Assembly: GCA_003508835.1 (NCBI GenBank)
Contig: PUFA01000006.1
Location: forward strand, 1,860,001 to 1,924,000
Source of the DNA: Eonycteris spelaea
Taxonomy: Eukaryota > Chordata > Mammalia > Chiroptera > Pteropodidae
Direction: 5' to 3'
DNA: 64,000 bases
Under the pieces are notes generated by a model. It ran no database searches. It was given only the letters and a program-made list of their open reading frames with translations, and was not told where the DNA came from. A program made the position numbers and the translations under genes. Positions 23,282-38,200 of the stretch are shown here, in pieces; position 1 is the first letter of the stretch, and every line of letters starts with the position of its first letter.

Positions 23282-26200
23282 GTCAGTCCCTCCACTGTCC
23301 CCCTGGCAGCTTGGTCCGGTCTCTGCCCGCATGCCTCAGTCCCCTGGCACACAGAGGAGTTTTGTGGCTCCTTTAATGCTCTAACAGGGTGCTCTCCATT
23401 TCTGGGGGGAGTAGGAAAGGAGGGTGGAGTGAGGGGAGAGTGGAACCAGACCATTGGAAAGAATCTCTCAAAACAATAGGAGGAGTCTGGGGTCTGAGCT
23501 TTGGGTGGGTCACAGGTGACTCTGGATTCAAGCCAAGGTATCTCCGCCCCTGACTGCATCTCTGGTGGGTGATGTCCTCAGAGGGCTGGGCACATGTCAG
23601 CTTACCCACCCCCCGTGGAGCTGGAGGAGGCTGTTTAATATTGTTTCAAGTCTGTGGCCACTAAACTGGGCGATCAATGGGAGTTAAGGAGATGAATTAT
23701 TTAAACCTCACCAGCTTTTAATTAGTCGGGGTCCTTCTGACCGATGGCTCCGTCCACAAGGTATTGACTCCCCCGCAGGAGCAGCAGCCTCCATTGAACG
23801 ATGCTTGGGTTGGGAGGGGCCACTTGGGGTACCCGGTGGGGGCATACCCTCAAGGGGATTCCTGCTTGGGAGGGGACTGAAGTGGCTGTGGTTCTAGGCA
23901 TTTGATCTATTAGGATACGTGTCTGTGTGTGTGTATGTACATACGCGTGTGCACTTGTGTGTGACACTTTCAGCTGCATGTCTGTGTGTCCATCTGAAAG
24001 TATTTGTGTCCATGTATGTGTATATCTGAGGGATGCATATGTGTATAGCAATATATCTATATACATTTTTCTGCGGGCATGTGTCTGTATATGGAAGCAG
24101 CCATCAGCCTGTGTGTGTATCCATCAGAAAGTAAGTCTGTTCATTTTTGTGTATCTTACTGTGTTTGCATGCAAATGCTTTTTAAGCAGGGTACCTGGCA
24201 GGCATAGGCTTTGTTCCAAGTGGGGAGAAACGAGTGGTGCTGTGACATTATCATAATGTGTGTACCTTTGTGGAGGTTTGGGTGTAGCAGGGAGTAGATT
24301 GGCAAGATAACCAAAAGGACCCAGTTGCCTGCTACAGACGAGTCCCTCATCCTGTTCACAGACATCACTGGTGCCTGATGGGTACTAGACATGCTGAATG
24401 GAAGTTCCTGTCCTCAGGGAGCTCACATCCTGGGAGGAGACAGAGGCTGGACTGGGCAGTTGCTACCAGGACACTAAGGGCTATGATAGAAATACCTGGG
24501 CTGCCCTAAGGGAGGTTTCCCCTGTCCTCACTTGCCAAGGTAGCTTCTGTCCTTCGTTTACATTTCACTGATCTCTGGGATGCCCTGTATCATTCTTGGT
24601 AGGGGGAAAGAGGAAGCCATCAGTGGGCCTGGGGAATTGGGGGTAACGCACATCAACTGCTGTTCCCTCCCATAATAGCTGTTCCGGACCACCAGAGGCG
24701 ACCACAAACCTAGGAAGATGACATGCCTGGGAGGTCAGCAGGAAGTTTCCCAGAGAAGAGGACACTTAAGTCAGGAAATCCTTGAAGAATAAATAGGAGT
24801 TTACTAGGCAGAAAAATGGGGGAAGGCTTTTCTACTCAGTCGGAACTGTGGGTACAAAGTCCAAGGGCAGGAGGGAGAAGCCGGGCATGTTGAGAGTACA
24901 TGGGCGGACATCTCAAAGTAGTTTCCAGTGACTGGTGTGAAACGCTTCAGGTTAGGGAATAATTAATGGGGCCGGGGGGCGGGTAAGTGGGCCTTGAATG
25001 CCAGGTTAAAGGGGGTGGATTTCTCATGAGGTTTTGATGAGATGGAAGAAGTTTATGAGTTAAGAGAATGGCATGATCAGAGCTCTGATTCAGAATCACT
25101 GAGGAAGTTTGTGCTACACAAACTAGCTCTCAGTAGATGCCCTAAATGCAGTAGGATGTGTGGATGAATGAACGATAGAGTGAGTAGATGAGTAAATGAG
25201 TGACGGGAAATGGAGGGACCAGAGAATGAGGATTAGTGAGAGGCCTTTCACTGGCCCAGGGGAAGAGGAACTGAGTAGCCAGTCTTGCAGGTAGGCAGGA
25301 CCAGTGGGACTGGGTTAACTCGCCGTGCATAGCCTTGAGCTGGGTTCTGTGTATCTGTCTAGGGTATATTTGTGAGAAGAAGGGCTTTCTTGTTCCTACT
25401 TTTTGCTGCTTCCTGGGACTCAGTGATGCTCCTCTTGTCTGTTCACACATGTTGATTCTAGGAGTCCTGAGGTGTTCCCTCCTTTGTTGAGGAAGGTTTT
25501 GTTTTGTTTTTTTTGTTTTGTTTTTAACTAGGTGGGCCCCAGGGGACAGCCCAAGCCTATATATGACAGAGTAAGGGCTCTGGAGCCAGAATAAGGTCTA
25601 GCTATACTCCCCAGAGTCCTGTGACCTCAGACAAGGGATAGTGCTACTGCCACTCAGAGCTGTTGGGAAGATTTAGTGAAGTCAGCTGTGTAAAGGGCTT
25701 GTGCAGTGCCTGGCACACAGTGGGTGCTCAGGGAGCGCCCCCTTCCCTGTTGCCCTGCCCATACCAGGACCTCCCTAGGCCACTAGTGGTTCCTGGCACT
25801 TGGTTTTTGTATGTTTGAATGAAGAGGGCTGCCCTGCTCTGAGGTGTGGGTGAAGGTGCTTGGAAGGGAGGGAGGATGCAGGGCATTAATTGGGCTGGGA
25901 GAGGCGGGGAGGGGAGGCGTGGGTTTTGAGCAGTGAGGTTAATGGCCCTCGCGCCAAAGAGACAGCTTTAATGAGCTTCAGCTGGTGGTGCCCCGAGTTA
26001 CTGTGCGTGCTAAAAGGGTCGCGCTGTAAGAGTTTGATGTGGACTATTTCCCAGCCCTGGGGTCAGGGGTCAGCTCCTGTCACTGGCCACTCAGGCTGTT
26101 CCTCAGTGACATGGTGCTAATTAACTGTGTGAGGAGCTGCCAGCCTGGAGTGGGGAGTGGTATGTATATTGATGGGGGGGGGGAGTTGAGGCGGCATTGG

Positions 26201-29200
26201 TGATGATGGGCAAGGGTTCTGCAGATCCCACAGCTTAGCCATCTCCAGGATCTGCTTGGTTCTCCCATAATACCACAGCTTAGCAGTGGCTCAGTGTGCA
26301 AATCACATGAGCCTAGGTCCTAGAGGGAGCTCTTGAGCCTCTAAGGTATGTGTGGCCAGAGGAGCCTATGGGGCCTACTCGACAGGGAGTACTGCTGAGC
26401 ATTGGATAATGGAGGTTCTGAGAGAGCAAGGGAGCAGGCATACTGGAGGGGTGGGCCAACGGAGGGGAAGGGTAGGGACATCCAGCTGTAGAAGGGGAGA
26501 GGGCCACTAGGATGGATGTGGGTAGCTGAGCTGTTTGAGGGGGAGCATGAGAATGATCAGACAGAGGAGTGACCTGGTCAAAGTTGGGCTTCAGTCAGAG
26601 CAGCCTGAGAGCGTGTACAGGGAGGACTAGTGAGGAGAAATTGCAGAAGAGGAGGTACAGTAAAGGTACATGGAGGTGATGGTTAATTCTGAGCTGGCAG
26701 TGGCTATGAGAATGGAGGGGGGACCAGATCAGTGACTGTTTACCTTGCACTTACTGTGTGTCAGAGACTGTGAAAGGTTAGAAATGTATTGATAAAGATG
26801 ACAGACACAGTGCCCTGCCCCCACAGAGATCACAGGCACAGCCTTCAGGGTGGGGTGCTGGCTTGGCCCTGGGGACTGAGAGTGAGGTAGGGCTCAGGGA
26901 TGGAGGCAGTGAAGCTCTGAGAGGAAGTGGGGTGTGGGGCTGTCAGCATGACCTCTCAGTCAAGGGAGGGACACCTCTTTCTGGGGGAGTGGATTTGGCC
27001 TTGTGAGCCTGGTGAACAGGGTGATACTGGAGTGGGTCGTGGGTGAGGAGGGACTGCTGACGGCCATGGCTGTTCTGTGGGCTCTGTCAGCTGCCTTGAC
27101 TTGAGCCAAAGTCCCTAGGCTGGGCAGCCTCCACCAGGGACTGCCAATGTTACGAGGTCCTCCTTTCGTTTCAGCCAAGGGTCAGTAAGACACTCACATT
27201 ATTTGGGGGCACCTTATATTAGCTAATGTAATTTTCACACCAGTCTTATGAAGGCAGGCATTTTCATTCCCATTTTATAGGTTATGAAACAGAGGCTTCA
27301 TTAGTAAGCAGCATGCCTGAGGTCACACAGCCATTTGAACTGAGGAGTCAGGATTTAAACCCAGGCGCATCTGAATGCAAAGCCTGTGTTCTCACCACTG
27401 CGCTGAACTGGAAGTACCTTTTTGTTGTTGAGCTTTGTGTTGCCCACAAAGATGATGAGGAAGAAAATAAGCTTACTTCCCTCATTTCCTTCAGTTTCAT
27501 GTGAAACATATAGGCCTTGACAAAGTTCCAGTAGCAGCCACAGGAAAAAAAAAGAAGGCATTGCCACGTCTTCACTTCTGCTATGGTTGTGCCCAGAGCC
27601 AGGGCCCTGCAGCCATTGGCTTCTGACCTCCTCCTTACCCCAACAGCTCTTATGTTGTGATTTGGGTTTGCTCTCCACCTCTTGGCTCAGGAAAATCTGC
27701 CCATCTTCCCGGGGCCGCCACCTCTGGGAATCTTGCCTGGCCCTCCCAGTGTGGGTGTACAGAATACACCCTTAGGCTCCGGTTATAATGTTTGGTAATG
27801 ATCAGGCCCCATATACTTGACCTCTCTAAGGGCAAAACCCAGGCTTCCTTTGCATCTTTCTTTTTGGAAATCTGCACAAGAAATGTCAGTAAAATCTCAC
27901 TTGTTATTGGGACATGGAGACCCCATAGACTGCTGATTCCAGCTGGCTGGGAGAATAACTAGAACCTTTCCTGACTCCCAGCTGGGTGGTCCTGCCCATT
28001 TGTTGAGCAACTCTGCTCAGGGACTGCGAAGAGTCCCTCTGAGGCTCATGGTAAAAGGATGGCCAGACACCAAGTGGATTCTCTCAGGAACTTGTTGCCC
28101 AGTACAGTTTGGCAAGAGAGCTGGGCTAGCAGGTGGCAGGGTGGGGTCTGGCCCCAGAAGGGCAGTACTGGCCTTTAGTCTCCCCTGAAGGAATGGGGCG
28201 CCTATCAAGAGTCCAGTCAGAGCGCATTAGCTCTGTGACATGGATCTCATTAGCGCCCGTGAGAGGTGTCACTGCGGGAGAATTGTCGGCTCGGGGAGAT
28301 GCTTGTACCAAAAGGAAGAAAGGACAGTGACAGCCTTTTCTCTGCCGCCTCTGCTGCCAGCTCCCTGGGCCGCCCGCCCTCCTCCTCCTCGTGGGGGTGT
28401 GGGGGTGCTAGCTAATGAGCTCGTCTACAGTACAGCTTTGCCTTCCCCTCCTTGAAGTTCTCTTGGTCCCTCTGAAGACCTCAGGCCCAGGATTAGCACA
28501 CACCAAACAGCAGCCCGCTCTTGCCCAGCAGGGAGTTCCTTCTGATCACCTGCTTCTGCTACCATGGCAAGGGAAAGGAGGTGGGGCCAAGACAGCCACT
28601 GTGGCCAGGGGGCGGCGGCTTTCACCTCTGGAAGGCTCACGCCCACTGCCTCTCTCGACAGCATGACCATGTCCACTTCTCTGCAGTGGGCTCTTTCTTT
28701 CCAGTTCCCATCTTCTCTGCCCCTCTCCTTTCCCCATGACATCTCCCATCCTGGCAGGTCCTCATTTCCATGATGATCCCTTCTCCCAAGGCAAGGAAGA
28801 ATGTGGGGACTCTGGCCCAGGGTTCAGCAGGGTGTGGCATTTGGATGTGATCTGATATAAGACTTTGTGGCTCAGCTAGGACTTCAGAATTAGCACGAGT
28901 CCAGTGTCTGGGTTTCAGATGACCTGAAGGTGATGAAGTAGACCTGATAGTCCTCTCCTTAGCTGTCCTAAAGGGGCAAAGAGGTACCTCCCCACCTTCT
29001 CCCTGTTTCAGCCATCTTTCAGGGCTGGGAGGGGAGGAGTTCTCACAGCAGTCTTAGGGGGAAGGGGAGGGGCGGAGACAGCGGGAGTGCGTCCTTCCCC
29101 AGCACTGACCCCACTCCTGTCTGTTCTTTGTGGTATATCCCAGAGAAAGTAAGGGGGATAGATAGCCATGAGAAGAGAGAACTGTCCAGGCACCCACAGT

Positions 29201-32200
29201 GTCCACTGGCCTGCTCGGATAGTGCTCAGGGTGAGGGGCGCACACCTTCCTCCCTGCGCTGGCACCCTTGGAGCCCCAGGGACATCTGAAGAATTGATCC
29301 TCGCCAGAGATCAGGCTCCAGTCTTCAGTAGCAACCACAGATGGAAAATGGATAGATGTACAGACAAGTGGACTGACGGATGAGGACAGTTCTGGTGTAT
29401 GTATGTATGTGTTCTGTGTGTATGATGCACTGGGAAGTACAATCTTTGTTTCCTACCTTCCTAGCCCTGGGCCCCAGCCCGGCCTCCTCTTGTCTCTCCG
29501 TATCTCCTGTCAAACCATCGCAGACGTAAATGACAAAGAAATCAGAAAGACAGATCAATGCCGGCCAAATTAGCACTTGCAGATAGACTGTGCGGGGATG
29601 TCAGCGCCCTGACCCCTGGTGATCTTGCAGCCTCCGCTGCTGATATTATGCAAATTGCATCCATCTGGCAGGACCCGCGTGCTTGCTGCTCCTACTCAGA
29701 GGAGTAATGGGCTGGGGGTGGGCGGGAGTATTGGAGCAAGAGCTGGTGGAGTGAGTGTGTGCGTGTGTGTGCATGTGTGAGCATGCACTTGAGTGTATGT
29801 GAGGGCGTGCGGTGCCCACCAAGCACTGGGCGGTGATGGAGTGATTGACAGGGCAGATAAGGGGCTGCATTGGATTCCTTTGGGCTGGGGGATTAGGAGC
29901 AGCCACAGATGGGAGATAACCGTACTTCATTTCAGTTTATTTTCCTCCTTATCCCCTCTCCCCACCTTCACTCCCCGAAAAACACAATCTCTCTAGTTTG
30001 CGTTTTCATCAATATTTGCAAGTCATTACCACTGGTTTAAGGTGAGAGACAATGTCAGGGCCCAGACCAGGCCAGCCCTTCCCCCAGTCCTGTACAGGCC
30101 TGGTACCCTAAGAATGAATTCTTAGAGCAGCCCAGACAGCCTGCACCCCAGTGGTGTTCACTCCTCCTCCCTTGCACACAGTACTCATGGGGCTCGTCAT
30201 ACCTCATAACCTGCCGTACTCACCTACCCCCTCTGACCTAATGGCCCCTGACAAAGCTTAAGCTGGGCCCCTGCCCCTCCCACCTGTCGCTGCTTTGTGC
30301 CAGCCCTGCCTCCAAGTGTAGGCTCCAGCATAAGTGCTTCTGCCCCTGGTAATAGTTGTGCCTCTGGGAGCTATTATTCCTCTTCTTCAGGACTCTGGAC
30401 CCTTCCCTACAGCTCTTCCAGTCCTTGACACTATTGAGCAGGGCCAAGACCCCGGCTAGGCAAAGCGGGGCCTGTGGCCTATGGAGAGGGGAATTTGTTT
30501 GGTCTGCTCTGAATCCCCATCTACACCAGTATCCTTCCGTAACATTTGCTTAGTGTCAGATACAGTACAGAGGACTTTTTATGTTTTTCTCCTTGAACTC
30601 CCAAATCCCATGGGATGGAGGCCGTCACCTCTACTGTATGTGAGAAAACAGGCTCAGGAAGGTTGTCATTCACTAAGGCTGCAGAGCAAGGAAGTAGAAG
30701 AGCCAGAATTTAGACGCATCTGTCTAGGGTCAGAGCTCTTAATCAGCAAGCTCTGCTGCCTCACTGCTGTGCCACCAGCCCCGCATGCTCCACACATCAC
30801 GCCTGGCTCCGTTGAAAGCAACCATCCTTGTACAATAGGCAGACAAGTTCCTTCAGCTTGTAGCCTCTGATCACAAACCCTGACCCAGACCAGATTCTCT
30901 GCCCGGCTGAACCGGACTGAAGCAGGGGACAGGATTCAAACATATCCCGCCCTCAGGAGCTGTGTGTCTGAGACAGTTGGGCTGTAGCAAGAAGGACACA
31001 CAGAGGACAGAATGCACCCAGCAGCTGAGCCTGCCCAGGGCTGTGTCACAGCACGTGGCATCCAGACATCTGTAGCTCAGGGAGAGGGGCTCAGCAGCTC
31101 AGGCCAGCCAGCTGTGGTAACTGAGGGTATAGTTGTCCCAGGGGCTCCTCCAAAACTGGGTCCCAGCTGTACCCACCCACCAAGCAGCGTTGGGAGCTTA
31201 GAGTGTTGGGGACATGTCCGGGGACACGTGTGCAAGGGGAGCTTGTCCTAATGAGGAGAACATGGCTGCTAGTTAGGCGAGGGGCGGGCGGGGAGCCGCA
31301 GAGCTGATTGAAGGCAGGGGCAGGGGTCAGACAATTAGGCCCAGATCCGGCTGTTTGATGTGAGTTCTGAGGCCTCAAAGCCTCCCTTCAGCCCGCTCCC
31401 TCTACTCCCTCCTCTCCCTCCTCTTTCCTTTCTTCTTCTGCCCAAAGGCAGGAAGGATGGAAACGCTTACTCTCACTGTTACTATTATTAAACTCTGTGG
31501 CAGGCCAGCCAGACCCCAGGACTTCTACCCACAGGGGGCACCCCAGGCCCCCTGAGGCTTCTTGGACTCCAGGGGGCATCTGGCCAGAAGCCAAGGCCAG
31601 CCCGAGGGCGGGGACAAGCTGAGACCCAGGGCAAGGTAACCCTGCTGCCTCTCTTGCTTCTGAGGCAGGAGTGAATGGGACTGCCCAGTGGGGATTTGGG
31701 CCCAGGGCTGCCAGGGCCACATTTCAGGCCTGCTTTGACCGTTGCTTCCTGCAGCCACCTAGTTCTTTTCTGTCCTTGTGTTGTAGGGTGAGGGTCTGGT
31801 TCATTCATGCTCATACCCCATCACATACATAGCTGTCTGCAGCAGTCGCACCAAAACCTCGCCCCACAAGGTAGATGCGCACATAGAGCCCAACAGTACT
31901 GTCACGCGCACACACCAAAGTAGAGTGTCCTCCCTACCCCCACTCCAGATGTCATAGCCCACATACAGGGTTCCTACTCTAGTCACACCCGCATGGGCTT
32001 GTGCAAAAGCCCTGACTGTCCCCTAGGCAACCTGATTGTCCTCTGGGAGCTAAGCCCTTCCCTCAGAATAGCTAGGAACGGCAGTTGGATCTTGTGTCCA
32101 GGATGGTGAGGACCTGGCCCTGCCAGACCCCCATCCTGGGAAATATACCTAGCGAGCTGGTACTGACCAGAGAGTGGAAAGAAGCCAGATTGGGGGCGGG

Positions 32201-35200
32201 GGAGGGGGGGCGTGCAATGGGGAGAGGGAGGGTGGGAGCAGAGATAAATGTTAGCTCATTTCTTCCGTAATTAGTTACTCCCTCATCCCCGCGTTGTAAT
32301 TGTGAACAAGCTGTAATGTTTAATTAGTCTGTAAATGAAACCCCAATTTCATAATGGCCTGGCTGACAGGGCTAAGTGAGCAGGGGAGGAAGGGAGGGGA
32401 GGTAATAGGAAAGGCCTGCGGAGAGGAGGTAAGCTTGTGGGATCACTCCCTCTTCTCTTCCACCCAGACTGGCCTCTGGGGGTAGGCTGTGTGACTGGGT
32501 CCAGTACCTGCACTCAGTCTTTAGCCTCCACTGGCCCTTCTTACCAGAGAAAGGAGAGGGAAGGGAAGGTTCCTGGCATCCTAATCCCACCCTTCCTGCC
32601 TGCCCATCAACTCTCTGGTTGAGATACCACAATCACAGCCCAACCTAGATGAAGGAGCTGACTCTGGGGCCCAGGCTCATGACTCCAGCAAAGAGGATGC
32701 TTCCTCCCCAGGTCCAGCCTTTCTGCTCCCCAAATCATCCTTCTGAGAGGCCTTTGCTTAGCACCTGGACCTCAGCATCTGGTCCTACACCTAAAGGAGC
32801 CAGTGATTGGCACAGAATAGGCCCCTCCCTCTCTGGTCCCACTGCTAGCAGAATCTAGCATCCATGCTGTGCGGGCACCCAGGCCAGGCCTCATCTCAGT
32901 AGACATCTCAGCAGACTGTGATAAACTGGAGCTGCCGCAGGGGGGAGCCCGTGGCCCCGCTGCTGCCTCATCGGTCTCTTCTTGTCTCCCCCACAGCATC
33001 CTCACTGCCTGCACGCACCCCACCCTGCCTGCCGCAGCCATAAATCTCAATTTACGAGGGTGGCTCTGGTGGGGGAGGGAGGTAGCGCCGCTAATGACGG
33101 CTCCTCAGCCGGATTTTTCATGTTGCACAGTCATAAATTTTTAAGAACAGCATGGGCAGCACGTTAGCGAGTTATCAAGGCCGCCTCCGTGCTGGCTGCC
33201 TAGCTCCAAGACAGCAGAGTCTTAGGTAGGGCAGAGGAGGCATTTGGGACAGAGGAGGCTGGGGCCTGGCAGCCAGACTGTGGAGGCAAGGGTAAGGCCG
33301 GCCAAGCAGGCAGCTAGCGTGAGGCTTCAAACAGGGTGGGGAGTGCTGCCAGAGCAGCCAGGAGCCGAGGACAGGTACATAGGTGGGATCACATGTGGGG
33401 CACATAGACCATGGTGTTGGGAGCTGCTGATGGATGCCTCTGCTCCGGGACTTGACACCATGATGTACAGGGAGCCTGGAGACATATGGATTTTCAAAGT
33501 GGCCACTTTGAATAGAATTACAAACCCTGACTGTGTGCACAATGAGGCCCCTGCCCTGGCAGAAGCTGCACTTGGTTCATAAGCCAGGTGCCTTGTAGGG
33601 TCATTCTTGGGAGCCTCTTAGGGTCATACCAGGAGTCCCCAGGGGAGATCCCTGGGGAAATGCGCACAGAGCGCTCAGGTCTGTGGAAATGCGAGAGCCA
33701 GGGGCCTGGAGCCAGGCTCACCTCATTCTAGTTAAGGCTCATCACTTCCATGTGGGGCGTCCTGGGTAAGTCATCACCATCCTGTGCCTCAGGTTCTTCC
33801 TTTTTAAAGTGGGGTCCGTAATGGCTCCCACCTTTCTAGGCTTACTCCGGGAGTTTGAAAGTGCTATAAAACCCTGAGTACAAGTTAGATCAGTTGTCTG
33901 TTTTATCTCTGGGAGAGTTTTGAGGGAGTGTTTGGGGAAAGGGTATCTACTGGGACATTTATATTGTGCAGTCATTCATTTGGAAGGTGTATGTTTGCTG
34001 AGGTCTTCTGGGTTCCCAGTCCAGTACTGGATTTTCAGGGGTGAGGGAAGTCTCCTCCTAGGAGGTGGTATGAGCACTTGTGTCCAAAGCAGGTCAGTGG
34101 TCCCAGACCCTGTGTCTGATCTCCCTGCAGGGGTGATGAGCCAAACCCAGTGCTGTCTTGCAGTGGGCACGCCTGAGCCTCTGGGTGCTAAGCAGCTTAT
34201 ACAGGCCCCTCCCAAGCCTAAGGCCAAATGATCCCCTGAGTTTTTTGTCGGTGCGGTTGAGGGTTAATGATCTGGATTATATCTCAGAAGCCACAGGCAC
34301 AAGGTCAAGAAACTAGATAGTGCTCAAGTCAGCAGAGGTAGTGTGAGTGTGTTTGTATTGGGGTGTTCAGGATGACTCTGTGGTGATCCACCAGGACAGG
34401 TGCTGGTTGTTAGGGAGAAGAGTATCCCCAGGCTGGGCCCTGTTGGCATAGGGGCAGCCCCCTGCCCCTTCTCAAGCCACTTTCCTCATGTTCCCTGCAC
34501 TCTAGCACAATGCCCGTCTTCATTTCCTGAAATCTGCCGTGCCTTCTCTAAGCTTAGGGCCTTCCCATGTGGCTTACCACCCCCCCACCCCCCGCCCGCT
34601 TGGGAGTCCCCTTTCCCACCCCTTGGCCTAATTAATTAATACTTGCTCATCCTTAAGAGCACAGCTCAAATTTTGCATCCCCAGAAAGCCTTCCCTGACC
34701 CCCTTTGCACCCCTTCATAGTGCCCTGCCTGTCCTTTGGAAACTCTGTCATAGTCTTAATTACGAAATGAGTTGCCTAGTGCCTCCCCGCCCCCCAATAG
34801 ATTATAAGTTTCCTGAAGGCAGGACTTCCATCTGTTTTATCTTGTATCCCCAAAGCACAACATAGTATCTGACTCCTTTAGAGAGATAGTAAATAAAATG
34901 TATTGTTTTAAATTGAATTAAATTGAGTTGAGATGGCCCTGGCCTGGCCTACCCTTGGGTGCCAGGGCAAAGGAGGCAGATAGGGAAGTGCCTGGAGCCA
35001 AGGTGGTTCCCATTAGTCCTCATGATTAATTCACAGCCATACTGTGATGGAGTAGGCTTGTCCCCAGTCAGCGCCTCCGCTGGGGCCCACCTGTTAGCGA
35101 CAAACAAACAAAGGGGATAAAAATGCATTGGGAGCTGAGCCAGGCCAGGCGGAGGTATTGAAATTAATAGGGATTAGCTGAGCAGCTTGAGGATGAAATA

Positions 35201-38200
35201 TTTACCAGGTGAGACTGGGCTTAGGGAGGGCAGCCCCCGCCGAGTCCCCAGGCACAGCCAGGCCCTTCTTCAAAGCATCATTGTGTAGGACTAGGGAGCC
35301 CCAACACTAGTACTAGCACCCCCAACTGCCTCAGTTTTCAGGACAGGCTGGCTAGACTGCCGAGAGCTCAGGTCCCAGCCAGCCTCCTGGCACCGTAGGT
35401 TTTAGGGAAACCAAGATACTAGAAAGGAGTGGAGGTGAGGAAGGACCTGGAGCTCCCAGCACTGTGAAAGCTGGGGGACAAGGACCGTGACTGATTTTCA
35501 GGGCCTTGGATTTCTAGGCTTCTGGTGGCAAATGTCAGGGCAGGAGTAAGTTCACCTGTGTTCTTGTCTCCCCCACCCTTCCCTTTCTTTTTTTCCTTCC
35601 TTTGTTCCACTTAATGCCTGTTGACTGGGGGCCTCTGACATTAGTATCCTCAAGGGGTTTGTAGTCTAGCAAGGGTGACAGAGGCAATCACAGTGGTGCA
35701 ACACTTAGAAGAGGTTCCTAACACAAACATGGGGGCCCAGATAAGGCACCCCAGGAAGTAATAGCAAGCCCAGGTCCTGAGGGACAAAGGGGAGCACCAG
35801 CTGAGAAGTGGGGGAGAAGTTCCAGGCAGAGGGAGGAACATGTAAAAAGTTGAGAGGCTAGAGAGCCTAACCAGCTCCCCCCCAACCGGAGAGTGGGACC
35901 GATGGGGCCCAAGAGGGGAAGCTGGACAGATCCCTGGGACTTTCTAAAGGAGATGGGACACTGTCCTAAGAGCAGTGAGGCACGTTTGTAGGAGGAGGTG
36001 GTGGTTTGTTGTTTGAATTATTAACTCTTAAACTTTTTATCTTGAACTAATTTTACATTTATAGAAAAGTTTCTATATATCTATTACCAGCTTTCCTTAG
36101 TGTTAACGCTTGACATAATCACAGTGCGACTATCAGCACTAGGAAATTAACACTGATGCTGTGCTATTAACGAAACCAAAGGCCTTACTGAGTTTCACCA
36201 GTGCTACTGCTAATGTCCATCCAGGATCACTGAAGTGTTTTAAGACGAGGCATGAAATGACCAGATGTGTGGATTAATGGACACATGGAGGAGATTGGCA
36301 GGGGCACAGCTCTCACCTGCTTAAGAGACGGTGTCATCCTGGATTGGAATGTAGGGTTAGAAACTATTGGAAAGTATGTGGTGATTAAAATCTCGGCGGT
36401 GGATAGATACGGTTGCCCACAGAGGGAGTAGAGAATGTGAAGGGAAGAGGACCATTAACAGCTTTGAGCAACACCCACACCCTAGGGGCCATCAGAAGCA
36501 AGGGCTTGTGCAAAAAGGAGCTGGGAGGGTGGGGAGCTGGAGGGGGATTCGGATAGAGAGCATGGAGTCCCTGAAGCCAAGGGAAGACCGTTTCAAGGCA
36601 TGAGTAGATCCACTGGGTCCATGGAAACCTGAGAAGCTTCCATTGGACTTTACCGCTGTGAGGTCGTTGGGATCACTAGAGAAAGCATTTGGTGGTGATG
36701 GTGAAGGGAATCAGATTGCTGGGTGAGAGATGAGAAAATGAGGCCGTGAGTGTAAACAAATCTGAAGTTTGGCTCTGAAAAGGAGGGCAGGTTGGGTACT
36801 AGCCCCGTGGAAAAGGGAGTAAAGAGGAGGTTTTTTAAAATAGAGATTTAATTGATTTACATGCTAATGTGAAAGAACCAATGCAGAAGAAACGATTTGA
36901 AGCTCTAGCAGCAAGAAAGGGGGTTGGTTACTTGCAGTGTAAGGCCCCCGAAAAGGCAGGAAAAACCCAGGTGAAGTAGCAGGAAGAGCTGCAGAAGTGG
37001 CAGGAGGATGGGCCTTCTCGTAACAGGATGAGAAGAGAGGACTGGCACAGAGGCAGGAGAGTGGCTTCTGCATCTCCTGTGACATAGGAGATGCGTGTGT
37101 GGAGAGGGGGCCAGGGATGATACTAGAGGCAGGAGATTGTGTGAGAGAAAGGGAATCTGAAACTGTCACCAGGGAGAAGGGGAGAGGGTACATACTAACC
37201 AGGTTGGCAGGGCAGTTCTATACGCCCAGTTGAGGTTGATGACTGGGCCGTTACGAGTGACATGAATCTACATGGTTGTGGTTTTCTCTAATCACATTCA
37301 GCCAGATGCAGACATAGAGAAGGCAGAGCTTGGGCTTTTCCATGCAAGTATGACGGAAGGAAAAGGAAGAAAGAGAAGTAAGAATATTGGCAAGAGAGAA
37401 TTGAAATGATAGACCATGGAATCCAAGCTCCAAAGTGAGGTGGATCATTTAAGTTGCTAGGACAGAAGCGCTTAGTACACACCCAACATCCATTGTCCTT
37501 CCTCACTAAATAGAGCCCCTATATAATTAGAGGCAGCCATGTGTGCCCAGTTAAAAGATTAATTTTTTTAGTTTCTCATACAGCTAAGTATGGTTATGTC
37601 TTTGAGTTCTGTTATTTTTTCGACCTTTATATTCTGTATCAGTTAGTGTCCTTTTGGCGACCAGAAGAAAAACACCTAATTTAAAATATTTTAAAGAATA
37701 AGTGGATTTATTACCTCACAAAAGTTTGGAGGTAAGGTCGGCCTAGGGTTGGTTGATTCAGCATCTCAGCAATGTCATCAAGAACCCAGATTTTTTTTCC
37801 ATTTTTTTGTTCTTTCATCTTCAGCATGTTCTTTGTAGGCTAACGCCCCTCAAGGCTGGAAGAAGACTTCTGCAGTCCAGACATGAAAATATCCAGCAGA
37901 ATATAAAGGGCTATTTTCCCCTCTTCTCTAAGAGGAAAGAAATTTTCCACAAAGATCTTTTAATAAACTTACCCTCCTGTCTCAGTAGCCAGAACACATG
38001 GCTACCCCTGAATCAGTGACTGGCAAGGGGAATAGGGTCATCGCAAATGGCTCAGACCACGGAGCAGTCACCCTGGTCACACAAGGGAGGAGTGGGCTCT
38101 GCCAGCCTGGCAAAAGGGGAAGGGCTTTTGGGTAAGTGATCAAAAGTTGAAAGGATAAAAGGTGAAGGCAGCAAGGATAATGTATATGGAAAGAGTAGCG

